Assembly: GCA_022650455.1 (NCBI GenBank) | Contig: JALCPO010000007.1 | Location: forward strand, 1 to 49,476 | Length of the DNA stretch: 49,476 bases | DNA from: Oscillospiraceae bacterium | GTDB taxonomy: Bacteria; Bacillota; Clostridia; Oscillospirales; Acutalibacteraceae | Direction: 5' to 3' | Shown: one piece after another, positions 23,044-31,840 of the stretch | Position numbering within the stretch: position 1 is the stretch's first letter | How the letters are laid out: the number at the start of each line of letters is the position of its first letter | Program-made: the position numbers and the translations under genes | Notes under the pieces: generated by a model | Database searches by the model: none | Seen by the model: the letters and a program-made list of their open reading frames with translations, nothing else | What the model was told of the DNA's origin: nothing

Positions 23044-26000
23044 TTATCCGCAGAACGTGAGCCGGAAGGAAAGGGAAATCGGCCGGTCGGACGGGATGAG
23101 ATACTGGTCATGCACCGGAGCACCCCAGCTGTCGTCGCCGCCGACGCCCATCTGTTTCGCGGCGATCCGGACCACCGTGCGGTAAGACTCCGGAAGTTCC
23201 CCCCGATGAGCGGCATTGTCCAGTTCATACGCCGTATAGGGCAGAACGTCGAATTCAAACGGTGCGTCTTCCGCCGTAAAGCACAGCCCCGTGCCGTCCT
23301 CCGCCGTCACCTTCGCCCAGCGCACGCCGGTGCGGTTGCCGCATTCCTGCGGGACAAGATACTCGGAAAGATTTTTCTGCGCCGTGCTTTCGAAAATTCC
23401 GAGCCGCGCCCCGCACCGGCGGTCGATATAGTTTTCTTCCGGCCCCATGCCGTAGTACTGGAACCGGTTGTACGGCTCCTTCAAAAAGAACTCCAGCCCG
23501 AACACCGGAAGCTCCGGCATATGTTTTGCTCCCGGGTAATCCGCCCGGACCAGGAGGGAGCCGTCCGGCCGTACGGTGTAGGCGACTTTCACCTCCGCGT
23601 CCACGGGAGCCGGAAGCGTGTAAGTATAGGTGAGGGCCGTACTGCCTCCGCTTTCCGAAACCGACACATCGGAGAGCTTCTGCATCTTCCCCGCCGCATA
23701 CCACGGGGCACACCGGAATGGATAGCCGTTCCCGCGGTCGTTGTCGGTCGGCGCGCGCCAGTAAACCGGCACCGGGGGCAGGCCGATCCGCTCGGCGTCG
23801 TTTTTGCGCATCGAAACGACCCCGTACATCAGGGAAAAGAGAGTAAAAAATCCGTCGCCGTACACGCCGAGGTTGACGTCGCCGCGCACGATGCGGGCCG
23901 AAGCCGGGACATTCTTCTCTTCCGGCCGGCCGCCGACCGTCCACACATGCTGCCCGAACGCCTGCTCGTAGCCGCGCTCCGCCCAAAGGCAGGACGTTTT
24001 GTGCCGCAGCGAACAGTTCAGAGCGTACTCACCCTCCTGCAGGGCCTGCGGAAGCTCCAGCCGGAAATACCGCTGCGCGTCCGCCGGAACGACGCAGTCG
24101 ATTTTGCCCGAAAAAACCGTTTCCCCGCCGCGCAGAAGCGAATACTCCAGATAGCAGTCGTCGGTAGACACAAACAGGTTCTGGTTTTTTACAAGGACGC
24201 CGTGTTCGTCGGGCGTCAGTTTGACGTTCTGATACAGGCACTTTACTTCCTGCACCTTCGGGGACGGCCTGCGGTTGGCGTATACGATCCCGTTCCCGCA
24301 GAACGCGAAATCCGTCGGCCGGTCGTCAAAGTCGCCGCCATAGGCCAGAAAACTCCCGCCGTGGGCGTTCCCGGCCAGGATCGCCTGGTCGATATAATCC
24401 CAGAGAAACCCGCCCTGGTATTTTGGGTACTGTTCTTCCATTTCGGCGTATTCATCCATGCCGCCGCAGGAATTCCCCATGGCGTGCATATACTCGCAGC
24501 TGACGTACGGCTTGGAAGGGTTGTGCTCCAGATATTCCCGGATGTCCTGCGGTTTGGCATACATGCGGCTTTCCATGTCGCTGGAGTCGTTGAAGCGCCG
24601 GTCGTGGAAAACGCCTTCGTAGTGCACCAGGCGGGTCGGGTCGTGGCTGTGGAAAAACCGGGACATCTCGTAAATGTCCCGCCCGCCGGCGCTTTCGTTC
24701 CCGCAGGACCAGATGAGGACGGACGGATGGTTTTTGTCGCGTTGGAGCATGGAGTTCGCACGGTCGGTCACCGAGCCGAGCCACTCCTCCCGGTCGCCCG
24801 GAACCGCCTGCGAAAGATCGGGCCCGTCGTGCTTCTGCCAGGTGCCGTGGCTTTCCATGTTCGTCTCGTCAACGAGGTAAACGCCGTACTGGTCGCACAG
24901 ACGGTACCATTCGCTCTGGTTCGGATAATGGGACGTGCGCACCGCGTTGATGTTGTTCCGCTTGAGAAAACGGATGTCCCAGAACAGGTCCTCGGGCGTT
25001 ACGGCCCGGCCGCGCCGGTAGTCGAATTCATGTCGGTTCACGCCGTGGAAAACGATCCGCTTCCCGTTCAGGCACATAACCCCGTTCTCCATGCGGAACT
25101 CGCGGACCCCGACCGCCTGCGGGACGGCTTCCACCGTTCTGCCGGCCGCGTCGTAGAGGTGGATAATCAGACGGTAAAGGTACGGGTTCTCCGCGCTCCA
25201 GAGGCGCGGGTTCCGCACCGGGATGGAAAGCGCCATCTGCTCCCGGCATTCCATTTTGAGGACGGACGCCCGCGTTTTTCCGTTTGCATCTTCCAGCACC
25301 ACATCCGCAGAGACGCCGCAGCCCAGCTGAAGCTGCATCTTCACCCTGACGTTCGCCAGGCCGTAATTGCTCCCGGCGAACTCCGTCGTCACAAAGAGAT
25401 CGCGGACATGCGCCTTCGGCACGGCATACAGATATACTTCGCGGAAAATGCCCGAAAAGCGCCAGAAATCCTGGTCCTGAATCCAGCTCGCGCTGCCGTA
25501 CTGGAACACTTCCACTGCGATCCGGTTTACCCCGGCGCTCAGGTACTGCGTGACCTCAAATTCCGCAGGCGTGAAGGCGTCTTCGCTGTAGCCGACGAAC
25601 CGGCCGTTCAGCCAGACATAAAAAGCGGTTTCCACGCCCTGAAAAGAAAGGTAAATCCTCTTTCCTTCCAGCTCCGGGCCGAGCGTGAACATCCGGACGT
25701 AACTTCCGACGGGATTGCGCGTCTCCGGTACTTCCGGGGGCCGGATCGCGCTTTCGCCGTCCCAGGGATAGACCAGATTCGTGTACTGGGGCGCGCCGTG
25801 ACCCTGCATCTGAATATGGCCCGGGACTTCGATGGAGCCCCAGGCGGAACAGTCGAAATCCAGCCGGTAAAAATCGGCCGGCCTCCGGCGCGGGTCCTTA
25901 GTGTAATGAAATTTCCACAGGCCGTTCAGGCTCTGTTTCAACGGCATTTCCGTCTCCTGTTCGGCCTGAAACAGGCTTGTGTAGAACTTATGGTCCGAGT

Positions 26001-26073
26001 GGGCTTCTTCGCGGTTGACCGCAAAAACGCGCGGGTCGCTCAGCCATTCCAGCGTTGGATTCTCACTTTTCAT
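23044..26073 (-). CDS. lacZ: Beta-galactosidase, GH2 (LacZ type)
   Basis: The 1009-residue enzyme matches the five-domain LacZ layout: jelly-roll sugar-binding domain (about 50-230, with GYSEDAFTPAEF), Ig-like domain, TIM barrel (about 345-640) and C-terminal beta-sandwich. The acid/base Glu460 lies in SCGNESAGG and the nucleophile Glu527 in VSCEYMHAMGN; VNRHEFDYRRG and TSHYPNQSEWY mark the active site. It hydrolyses terminal beta-galactosides such as lactose in the cytoplasm. No permease or regulator adjoins it, so substrate uptake must be encoded elsewhere. GGAGG lies 6 nt before the ATG. Confidence 0.93.
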   Translation of the reverse strand: MKSENPTLEWLSDPRVFAVNREEAHSDHKFYTSLFQAEQETEMPLKQSLNGLWKFHYTKDPRRRPADFYRLDFDCSAWGSIEVPGHIQMQGHGAPQYTNLVYPWDGESAIRPPEVPETRNPVGSYVRMFTLGPELEGKRIYLSFQGVETAFYVWLNGRFVGYSEDAFTPAEFEVTQYLSAGVNRIAVEVFQYGSASWIQDQDFWRFSGIFREVYLYAVPKAHVRDLFVTTEFAGSNYGLANVRVKMQLQLGCGVSADVVLEDANGKTRASVLKMECREQMALSIPVRNPRLWSAENPYLYRLIIHLYDAAGRTVEAVPQAVGVREFRMENGVMCLNGKRIVFHGVNRHEFDYRRGRAVTPEDLFWDIRFLKRNNINAVRTSHYPNQSEWYRLCDQYGVYLVDETNMESHGTWQKHDGPDLSQAVPGDREEWLGSVTDRANSMLQRDKNHPSVLIWSCGNESAGGRDIYEMSRFFHSHDPTRLVHYEGVFHDRRFNDSSDMESRMYAKPQDIREYLEHNPSKPYVSCEYMHAMGNSCGGMDEYAEMEEQYPKYQGGFLWDYIDQAILAGNAHGGSFLAYGGDFDDRPTDFAFCGNGIVYANRRPSPKVQEVKCLYQNVKLTPDEHGVLVKNQNLFVSTDDCYLEYSLLRGGETVFSGKIDCVVPADAQRYFRLELPQALQEGEYALNCSLRHKTSCLWAERGYEQAFGQHVWTVGGRPEEKNVPASARIVRGDVNLGVYGDGFFTLFSLMYGVVSMRKNDAERIGLPPVPVYWRAPTDNDRGNGYPFRCAPWYAAGKMQKLSDVSVSESGGSTALTYTYTLPAPVDAEVKVAYTVRPDGSLLVRADYPGAKHMPELPVFGLEFFLKEPYNRFQYYGMGPEENYIDRRCGARLGIFESTAQKNLSEYLVPQECGNRTGVRWAKVTAEDGTGLCFTAEDAPFEFDVLPYTAYELDNAAHRGELPESYRTVVRIAAKQMGVGGDDSWGAPVHDQYLIPSDRPISLSFRLTFCG

Positions 26074-26331
26074 TTCTGCCTCCACAACGCACAAATTCCG
26101 CAGCAGACGGCGGCTTCGGCGCGATCCGCGGCGTTTGCCGCTCCGGCCGGTACGATCCGGCTCCGTCCGCCGTTCGATCCAAAAATATATAGTTATTATA
26201 GATAGTTTCCAACTGAATTAAATTCTTTCAGCGAAAATATACAAGTTCTTGCCGATTCTGCCCAGCGGGTGGGGCGCATCCCGAAAAACAGCCTTCCACG
26301 CGGCGCCGAAAGCGCCCGGAACCGACGGGCC
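26074..26331. other. Non-coding region before lacZ
   Basis: Together with the csoR terminator this forms a 308-bp stretch without a gene. On the minus strand a TATAAT (26200-26195) lies about 122 bp before lacZ, with a weak -35 candidate TTTAAT 16 bp upstream (26222-26217). The AT-rich stretch 26180-26245 stands out from its GC-rich surroundings. I see no clear operator or catabolite site. Confidence 0.35.
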
Positions 26332-26361
26332 GAAAAAAAGGACGCCCAAAGACAGGCGTCC
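26332..26361 (-). terminator. Terminator of the copA-csoR unit
   Basis: On the minus strand GGACGCC/GGCGTCC with an 8-nt loop is followed by TTTTTTT, about 20 bp after the csoR stop. Confidence 0.85.
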
Positions 26362-26381
26362 CTACCGGCAAACCGCGGCCG

Positions 26382-26645
26382 TTATTTGGAGAGTTTGTCC
26401 ATTACACCGATGATCTCGTCGATTTTCTGCTGCGCGTCCTCGGTTCCGAAGGCTTCCTTCACGCAGCAGTTCAGGTGCGCGTGAAGCACCTCGCGGTTAA
26501 CGTTCCGAAGAATCGCCTGCGCCGCCATGATCTGGTTGGAAATATCGATGCAGTACCGGTCGTCCTCCACCATTTTGATCAGGCCGTCCAGCTGCCCGCG
26601 CGCTGTTTTGAGCTGGCGCAGCACCTTTCCCTTATCCGCAACCAT
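26382..26645 (-). CDS. csoR: Copper-sensing repressor CsoR
   Basis: CsoR is a small all-helical repressor that releases DNA on binding Cu(I). The 87 residues show the family core LRQLKTARGQLDGLIKMVEDDRYC and the Cu(I) ligands in the C-H-C pattern: Cys in DDRYCIDI, His and Cys in HAHLNCC. It is the last gene after copA; a terminator-like hairpin lies between them. The probable operator is at 29305-29324 in the copA promoter, giving autoregulation through read-through. GGAGG precedes the ATG at 26645; the upstream frame overlaps the hairpin. Confidence 0.9.
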   Translation of the reverse strand: MVADKGKVLRQLKTARGQLDGLIKMVEDDRYCIDISNQIMAAQAILRNVNREVLHAHLNCCVKEAFGTEDAQQKIDEIIGVMDKLSK

Positions 26646-26663
26646 CTGTTCTTGCCTCCTTCC

Positions 26664-26698
26664 AAAAAAAGACGGAGGGCACCTCCCGGCACCCTCCG
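26664..26698 (-). terminator. Terminator-like hairpin between copA and csoR
   Basis: On the minus strand CGGAGGG and CCCTCCG pair around a GC-rich loop and are followed after TC by TTTTTTT. It lies between the copA stop and the csoR ribosome site, so it should reduce csoR transcription relative to copA. Confidence 0.7.
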
Positions 26699-26715
26699 AC
26701 AAGCGAAACCGCGCG

Positions 26716-26934
26716 TCATTCGCCCGCGGCGGAAACGGAAACCGGCTCATAGCCGGCGTCGCGGACCGCCTGCTTCAGCGCCGCATCGCTGACATCCGCC
26801 GTCAGGGTGACTTCCGCCGACTTTTTCTCCAGATCGACCTTCGCACTCACCCCGCCGATGGCGTTCAGCGCCTTTTCCACGTGCTTTCTACAATTGTCGC
26901 ACATCATGCCGTTGATTACAATCACTTTTTTCAT
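26716..26934 (-). CDS. Possible independent CopZ-like chaperone from an internal start in copA
   Basis: The last 72 codons of copA form a complete heavy-metal-associated domain beginning [20 protein letters not shown]. The internal ATG at 26934 has AAAGGA 9 nt upstream, as good as most genes here. A free CopZ would carry Cu(I) to the pump and to CsoR. In many firmicutes copZ is a separate gene, and in E. coli a free chaperone is made from copA by frameshifting, so a second product is plausible, but only the fused frame is certain. Confidence 0.4.
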   Translation of the reverse strand: MKKVIVINGMMCDNCRKHVEKALNAIGGVSAKVDLEKKSAEVTLTADVSDAALKQAVRDAGYEPVSVSAAGE

Positions 26935-29292
26935 TGCTGTCTGTCCTTTCTCATGTTGAAGCGTTACTGTCCGCGCCGGCTCCGCCGGCGGGGAAACCTT
27001 GGGGGCCGCCGCCCGTTTCGGGTGGAAGAACCGCAGCCGCAACGCGTTGGTGACCACAAAGACGGAGCTCAGGCTCATGGCCGCAGCGGCAAACATCGGG
27101 TTCAGCTTCCAGCCGAGCGCCCCGTAAAACACGCCCGCCGCGAGCGGGATGCCAATGACATTGTAAAAGAACGCCCAAAACAGGTTTTCCTTAATGTTCC
27201 GGATGGTCGCACGGCTCAGCTGGATGGCCGTCACGGCGTCGAGGAGATCGCTCTTCATCAGCACGATGTCGGCGGACTCGATGGCCACGTCCGTCCCCGC
27301 GCCGATGGCGATTCCGACGTCCGCCCGGGTAAGCGCGGGGGCGTCGTTGATCCCGTCGCCGATCATGGCGGTTTTGCGGCCGCTTTCCTGGATCCGGCGG
27401 ACTTCCCGCTCCTTGTCCTGCGGAAGGACTTCCGCCACCGCGCGGTCGATCCCAAGCTGCCTGCGGATAGCCTCGGCGGTTTTCCGGTTGTCGCCCGTCA
27501 GCATCACGACGTCGATGCCCATCGCCTTGAACTGCTCAATCGCCTCGCGGCTGGTCGGCTTCACGACGTCCGCCGCGGCAATAACGCCGAGCAGCTTTTC
27601 CTCATCCGCAAAGTAAAGCGGCGTTTTCCCCTCTTCCGCGAACGTTTCCGCCGCCGCGCGCAGGGACGCGGTTTCAATCCCGTTTTCTTCCATAAAGGCA
27701 AGGTTGCCGGCGGCATACCGTTTCCCGTCGATCACGGCGGTGATTCCGCGCCCGGAAACGGCGGCGAACTCTTCTGCAGGCTTCAGGGTGATCCCCATTT
27801 CCTTCGCCCTTTCCGTGACGGCTTCCGCAAGCGGATGCTCGGACGGTTTTTCGAGGGACGCGGCGATCTCCAGCAGCTTTTCCCGGCCGACCCCGCCGGC
27901 AACGGCGACGTCCGTCACGCGCGGCCTGCCTTCCGTAATGGTGCCCGTTTTGTCGAGCACGACGGTCTTTACGGTATGGGCGGTTTCCAGGGCTTCGGCC
28001 GATTTAATCAGGATGCCGTTCCCGGCGCCTTTCCCCGTGCCGACCATGATGGCGACCGGCGTGGCGAGGCCCAGGGCGCAGGGGCACGAGATGACCAGCA
28101 CCGCGATGCCGACGGACAGGGCAAACTCAAACGGCTGGCCCAGCAGGAGCCAGACCACCGCCGCGAGGACGGCGATGCCGATGACCACCGGGACGAAAAC
28201 CCCGCTGACCCGGTCCGCCAGCTTGGCGATGGGCGCCTTTGAGGAACCGGCCTCTTCCACAAGTCGGATGATCTGCGCCAGCGTGGTGTCGCCCCCGATC
28301 TTTTCCGCCCGGAATTTAAAGAACCCGGATTTGTTGATGGTGGCGGCGACGACTTTGTCGCCCGCCTGTTTTTCCACCGGGATGCTCTCGCCGGTGATGG
28401 CGGACTGGTCGACCGACGAAGCGCCTTCCGTGACGATGCCGTCGACCGGGATGCTCTGCCCCGGGCGGACGACCACAATGTCGCCCGCCGCGACTTCTTC
28501 CGCGGAGATTTCGACTTCCCGGCCGCCGCGCTCCACCGTCGCGGTCTTTGGGGCAAGGTCGACGAGCTTTGCAATCGCATCGGACGTCTTGCCCTTCGAG
28601 CGCGTCTCAAGATACTTGCCGAGCGTGATGAGCGTCAGGATCGTCCCGGCGGACTCAAAGTACAGGTCCATGAGGTAGCGGTCCGCTGTGGCCGCGTCGC
28701 CGTGGCCAAGACCGTACCCGATGCGGAAAATCGCATAGACGCCATACAGCACCGCCGCGGAAGAGCCGACCGCAATCAGCGAATCCATGTTCGGGGAACG
28801 CCTCGCGAGGGTGCGGAACCCGACCCGGTAATAGCTCCGGTTGACGTACAGGATCGGCAGTAGGAGCAGGAACTGCGCGAACGCGTAAACCACGCCGTTT
28901 TCGGTGCCGTGAAAGAGATTTTCAATCAGCGGCGGAACCGGAAGGCCGATCCATTCTTTCATCATGTGGTGCATGGAAAGATACATCAGCGGAACCCAGA
29001 ACACAAAGGAAAGGATCAGCCTTGTCTTCATTTCCGCGAGCTGCTTTTTCATCGGGTTTTCCCGTTTGGTCTGTGCCGTTTCACCGGGAACGGACGCGCC
29101 GTAGCCCGCTTTTTCGACCGCATCGATAATTTTTCCGCTTTCCACCGGCGCGCCGCCATACTCCACCGTCATGCTGTTGGTGAGCAGGCTGACGTTTACG
29201 GACCGGACGCCTTCCACTTTTCGGACGCTCCGTTCCACGGCCGCGGAGCACGCCGAACAGGTCATTCCCGTAACCTGAAATTTTTGTTTCAT
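26716..29292 (-). CDS. copA: Cu(I)-exporting P1B-type ATPase CopA with C-terminal heavy-metal domain
   Basis: CopA pumps Cu(I) out using ATP. From the ATG at 29292 (GAGGTG site upstream) the protein has 858 residues. An N-terminal metal-binding domain carries GMTCSACS (Cys12/Cys15). Eight membrane helices follow, with the transport motif Cys403-Pro-Cys405, the phosphorylated Asp447 in DKTGT, and GDGINDAP. Unusually, after the last helices and a linker rich in Ala, Pro and Lys, the frame continues into a second metal-binding domain, NGMMCDNC, about 72 residues long. This corresponds to a CopZ chaperone joined to the pump. The promoter and operator lie directly upstream; csoR follows. Confidence 0.93.
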   Translation of the reverse strand: MKQKFQVTGMTCSACSAAVERSVRKVEGVRSVNVSLLTNSMTVEYGGAPVESGKIIDAVEKAGYGASVPGETAQTKRENPMKKQLAEMKTRLILSFVFWVPLMYLSMHHMMKEWIGLPVPPLIENLFHGTENGVVYAFAQFLLLLPILYVNRSYYRVGFRTLARRSPNMDSLIAVGSSAAVLYGVYAIFRIGYGLGHGDAATADRYLMDLYFESAGTILTLITLGKYLETRSKGKTSDAIAKLVDLAPKTATVERGGREVEISAEEVAAGDIVVVRPGQSIPVDGIVTEGASSVDQSAITGESIPVEKQAGDKVVAATINKSGFFKFRAEKIGGDTTLAQIIRLVEEAGSSKAPIAKLADRVSGVFVPVVIGIAVLAAVVWLLLGQPFEFALSVGIAVLVISCPCALGLATPVAIMVGTGKGAGNGILIKSAEALETAHTVKTVVLDKTGTITEGRPRVTDVAVAGGVGREKLLEIAASLEKPSEHPLAEAVTERAKEMGITLKPAEEFAAVSGRGITAVIDGKRYAAGNLAFMEENGIETASLRAAAETFAEEGKTPLYFADEEKLLGVIAAADVVKPTSREAIEQFKAMGIDVVMLTGDNRKTAEAIRRQLGIDRAVAEVLPQDKEREVRRIQESGRKTAMIGDGINDAPALTRADVGIAIGAGTDVAIESADIVLMKSDLLDAVTAIQLSRATIRNIKENLFWAFFYNVIGIPLAAGVFYGALGWKLNPMFAAAAMSLSSVFVVTNALRLRFFHPKRAAAPKVSPPAEPARTVTLQHEKGQTAMKKVIVINGMMCDNCRKHVEKALNAIGGVSAKVDLEKKSAEVTLTADVSDAALKQAVRDAGYEPVSVSAAGE

Positions 29293-29304
29293 TGCTTTCA
29301 CCTC

Positions 29305-29324
29305 TATACCCCAGGTGGGGTATA
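29305..29324. promoter_or_regulatory. CsoR-type operator
   Basis: TATACCCCA and TGGGGTATA are perfect 9-bp inverted arms around a 2-bp centre. A G/C-tract palindrome of this type is the usual CsoR target. It lies just after the -10 box and before the copA ribosome site, where a bound repressor would block transcription. Confidence 0.8.
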
Positions 29325-29329
29325 TCTCT

Positions 29330-29358
29330 ACAATAAACCGTATCTCCGGATTTGTCAA
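29330..29358 (-). promoter_or_regulatory. copA promoter
   Basis: On the minus strand TTGACA (29358-29353) and TATTGT (29335-29330) are 17 bp apart. The operator begins 5 bp after the -10 box. Confidence 0.8.
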
Positions 29359-29768
29359 GCCGGATCTGAAAAATATTGAAACAATTCTGACGGAAGATCC
29401 GGTCCAGAAGGACCATATTCTAAGAAAAATCGAGAAAAGCACGGCCGACCCGGAATATGGGATGTTCCACAAAAGGGAACAGGAAAAATGTTTCGCCTAT
29501 ACCGTCCCATACAGTCTGCGGCCGCACAATTTCGTCCTTGGCGTGGGGCTTCTCCCCGCGAAAGGATATTGCAAGCCGTACAAATCTATTTTTTCCCTTT
29601 ATCGGTCCCGCATTCGAACTTCTGCATAAAAACACCGTCTGGGCCTGATGGACCGTTTCCGACTGAACAGACAAAGGAATAAAAGCCCTGTCACAGATTA
29701 GACCGCTCCCCGTCGAACAGACAGGGAAAAACGGCCGTGTCGTAGAATATCAAAGGATTACGCAGGCT
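29359..29768. other. Gene-poor stretch between copA promoter and IS remnants
   Basis: I see no convincing gene in these 410 bp. Open frames are short, lack ribosome sites and resemble nothing. The base composition is less GC-rich than the flanks, as is usual around mobile elements. Confidence 0.5.
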
Positions 29769-29785
29769 TGTTGCAAAACAGCCCG
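29769..29785. repeat. Decayed copy of the IS1182-type terminal sequence
   Basis: GGCTTGTTGCAAAACAGCCCG, starting about 29765, differs by only an extra T and a C/T change from the left end of the small element at 46501 (GGCTGTTGCAAAACAGTCCCG). It probably marks an old insertion of the same family; the other end is not evident. Confidence 0.45.
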
Positions 29786-29787
29786 AA

Positions 29788-29836
29788 AAAAAGTCGGAGC
29801 AAGCCACCCGAAAAGGGTTGGCTGCTCCGACTTTTT
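29788..29836. terminator. Long bidirectional hairpin upstream of the IS200-type element
   Basis: AAAAAGTCGGAGCA and TGCTCCGACTTTTT pair perfectly; the inner part (AGCCACCC/GGGTTGGCT) extends the stem around a GAAAA loop. A- and T-runs flank it, so it should stop transcription both ways, shielding the transposase from outside. Confidence 0.75.
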
Positions 29837-29851
29837 GCTTAGCGGTCAAAA

Positions 29852-30569
29852 CCACACGCTATGCGTGTGGGACGATAAAGCGATAGCGTTGATATGGAAA
29901 AAGAGAACATCCTTTTGCTAAAATAAGTACGGGTAACGCCAACCGCACGAGAAAAGCAAAAGGAGGTTCATCCATAATCAATGGACGAAAAGAGTTTATC
30001 GCATACGAAGTGGAAATGTCAATACCATATAGTTGTTGTGCCGAAGTTCCGGCGTAAAATGATTTACGGGAAGTTAAGGCAGGACATAGGGAAAATCTTA
30101 CGGCAGCTTTGTGATTTTAAGCATGTGGAAATCATTGAAGCGCATGCAATGCCGGACCATATTCACATGCTGGTATCTATACCACCCAAACTGGCGGTCT
30201 CAGACTTCATGGGGTATCTGAAAGGAAAAAGCACGCTCATTATCTTCGAGAGGTACGCGAACATGAAGTACAAATATGGGAGGAGAATGTCCTGGTCGAA
30301 AGGGTACTACGTGAGCACCGTAGGCGCGAACAAAAAGACGATTCAAGCGTACATCAAAAATCAGGAGATCGAGGACATCATGGCGGATCAGTTGAGTTTC
30401 AAAGAGTTCGAGGATCCGTTCAAAAATTTGCCGGGACTCGATGATGACTCACCGGAAGTACCAGCCGACAGTGAAACCAAAAAGTAAAATGTGACGCCCG
30501 TTTTGGGGCATGGCTGGTATGATGGCCCCTATGGGGCCGTTAGTCATACCCCACGCTTTGCGTGGGGTA
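29852..30569 (+). mobile_element. IS200/IS605-type element carrying only tnpA
   Basis: The element is about 720 bp. It begins near a subterminal hairpin CCACACGC/GCGTGTGG (29852-29870) and ends near TACCCCACGC/GCGTGGGGTA (30547-30569). Unlike most insertion sequences, this family has no terminal inverted repeats and moves as single-stranded DNA. There is no tnpB. Exact cleavage sites cannot be set from the sequence alone. It lies 16 bp from the end of a glycosyltransferase gene. Confidence 0.8.
29981..30487 (+). CDS. tnpA: IS200-type transposase TnpA (Y1 HUH)
   Basis: The 168-residue protein has the IS200 core: KWKCQYHIVVVPKFRRK at the N-terminus, the metal-binding HUH motif in AMPDHIHML, KGKSTLIIFE, and the catalytic Tyr in AYIKNQE. 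It cuts and joins single-stranded DNA at the element ends. The frame is intact, so the element may be active. The residues after about 140 (Asp/Glu/Pro rich) extend beyond the usual core. The AAAGGAGG box lies about 18 nt before the ATG, farther than usual, so translation may be weak. Confidence 0.92.
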   Translation: MDEKSLSHTKWKCQYHIVVVPKFRRKMIYGKLRQDIGKILRQLCDFKHVEIIEAHAMPDHIHMLVSIPPKLAVSDFMGYLKGKSTLIIFERYANMKYKYGRRMSWSKGYYVSTVGANKKTIQAYIKNQEIEDIMADQLSFKEFEDPFKNLPGLDDDSPEVPADSETKK

Positions 30570-30585
30570 CTGATTTCCAACGGCT

Positions 30586-31779
30586 TTATTTCCCGTCGAT
30601 CAGCTCGTACAGCTTGTTGATCTCGTTTTCGTTGCTGTACGTTTCCTTGGAAAGGGCGTCCGTGAATGCCCTGCGGCGGTCCTCATGCCGGAGAAGGTCT
30701 TCCAGCCCATCCGCGACGCCTTCGGAAGTCATAGGTACGATCAGGCCGTTCACGCCCGAATCGATCTGGTCGGCCGCCGTGGAAAAATCGGTCAGCAGGA
30801 TCGGGCGGCACATCACCATCGCCTCGTCCACGGCAATGGCCTTGCCCTCGAAGCGGCTCGGCTGCAGGTAGACGTCGCACTGTTTGAGGTAAGGGTACGG
30901 GTTGGACTGCTCGCCCAGAAAGAACACGCAGTCGTTCAGCCCCAGATCCCTTTTCATCGCTTTCAGCTTTTCTTCCTCGGGGCCCACGCCGATGATGTAC
31001 CACCGGAACGGAAGGCCCTTCTCTTTCAGCCGCGCCACGGCGGGCAGGGCGATGTCCAGCCCCTTCTGGACGGAGAGCCGCGCGATGGAAAGCACCCGCA
31101 GCCCGGCGTAACCGTCCTGAAACCCCTCGCCGGCTTCCGCCAGCGCGCGCATGAATTCCGCGGAGATAATATTGTAAATGCAGTGGCATTTTCCGGCGCA
31201 TTCCGGGAAAACCCTTTGAAGCGACGCAAGGCAGGATTCCGAAACGGTGCAGAGAGCGTCCAGCCGGAGGATGTACGGACGGTCGAAGCCGCAGTCCAAG
31301 CCCATGGCTTCGTAATCGCCGTGGATAAACCCGATTTTAACCCGGCTTTTCACCTTCTGCACATTATAATAGATCGGCTGGCCTTCCATGAACGCGACCG
31401 CGGCGTCGTATTCCCCGCGCGCGGGGCGGATGAAGCGGCCTTCCGCTTTCCACATCTTCGCGAGGCGCTCGCCCATCGTTCCGCGTATCCCGGCAAACGT
31501 GACGAGCAGGCGGCAAAGGGCGAGCAGCGGATGCCCTTTGCGCAGCAGGGCAAAGAACGCGCGCCGGATGTTCAGCCGGTATTCCGGCGGGAACAAGGGC
31601 TCCAGCACATGCACCTGCTTCGGGACGCGTTCAAGGAACAGCCCTTCGTTCGCGAAAAGCTGAAGGGAAACCTCATATTTTTCGTAATCGAACAGCGAGA
31701 GGATGGTGACCAGGCTTTTTTCAATTCCGCCGCTGTGCAGGCTGTAATTGATGAACAGGACTTTCTTTTTTTCCGGCAT
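30586..31779 (-). CDS. Glycosyltransferase family 4
   Basis: The 397-residue GT-B enzyme begins KKVLFINYSLHSGGIEKSL, a glycine-rich acceptor-domain motif of group 1 transferases. The C-terminal half has LSIARLSVQKGLDIAL, YIIGVGPEEEKL and SRFEGKAIAVDEAMVM, the EX7E donor site. It lies 61 bp after the GT2 gene on the same strand and probably shares its transcript, so both likely build the same cell-surface glycan. The IS200-type element sits directly behind it. GGAG precedes the ATG. The specificity is unknown. Confidence 0.88.
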   Translation of the reverse strand: MPEKKKVLFINYSLHSGGIEKSLVTILSLFDYEKYEVSLQLFANEGLFLERVPKQVHVLEPLFPPEYRLNIRRAFFALLRKGHPLLALCRLLVTFAGIRGTMGERLAKMWKAEGRFIRPARGEYDAAVAFMEGQPIYYNVQKVKSRVKIGFIHGDYEAMGLDCGFDRPYILRLDALCTVSESCLASLQRVFPECAGKCHCIYNIISAEFMRALAEAGEGFQDGYAGLRVLSIARLSVQKGLDIALPAVARLKEKGLPFRWYIIGVGPEEEKLKAMKRDLGLNDCVFFLGEQSNPYPYLKQCDVYLQPSRFEGKAIAVDEAMVMCRPILLTDFSTAADQIDSGVNGLIVPMTSEGVADGLEDLLRHEDRRRAFTDALSKETYSNENEINKLYELIDGK

Positions 31780-31840
31780 TCGCAGCTCCTATCGGTTCCA
31801 TCGTTTCAGGCGGATTGATTTTCGGCTTTGCGGGCCTGCC

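Noticed and set aside
23110-26205. A frame of over 1000 codons on the plus strand opposite lacZ
   Set aside because: The minus strand encodes a full-length beta-galactosidase with catalytic residues in place; the plus frame lacks a ribosome site and protein-like composition.
29315-29629. A 104-codon frame between copA and the IS200-type element
   Set aside because: It begins within the copA operator-promoter region, lacks a ribosome site and shows no protein family features.
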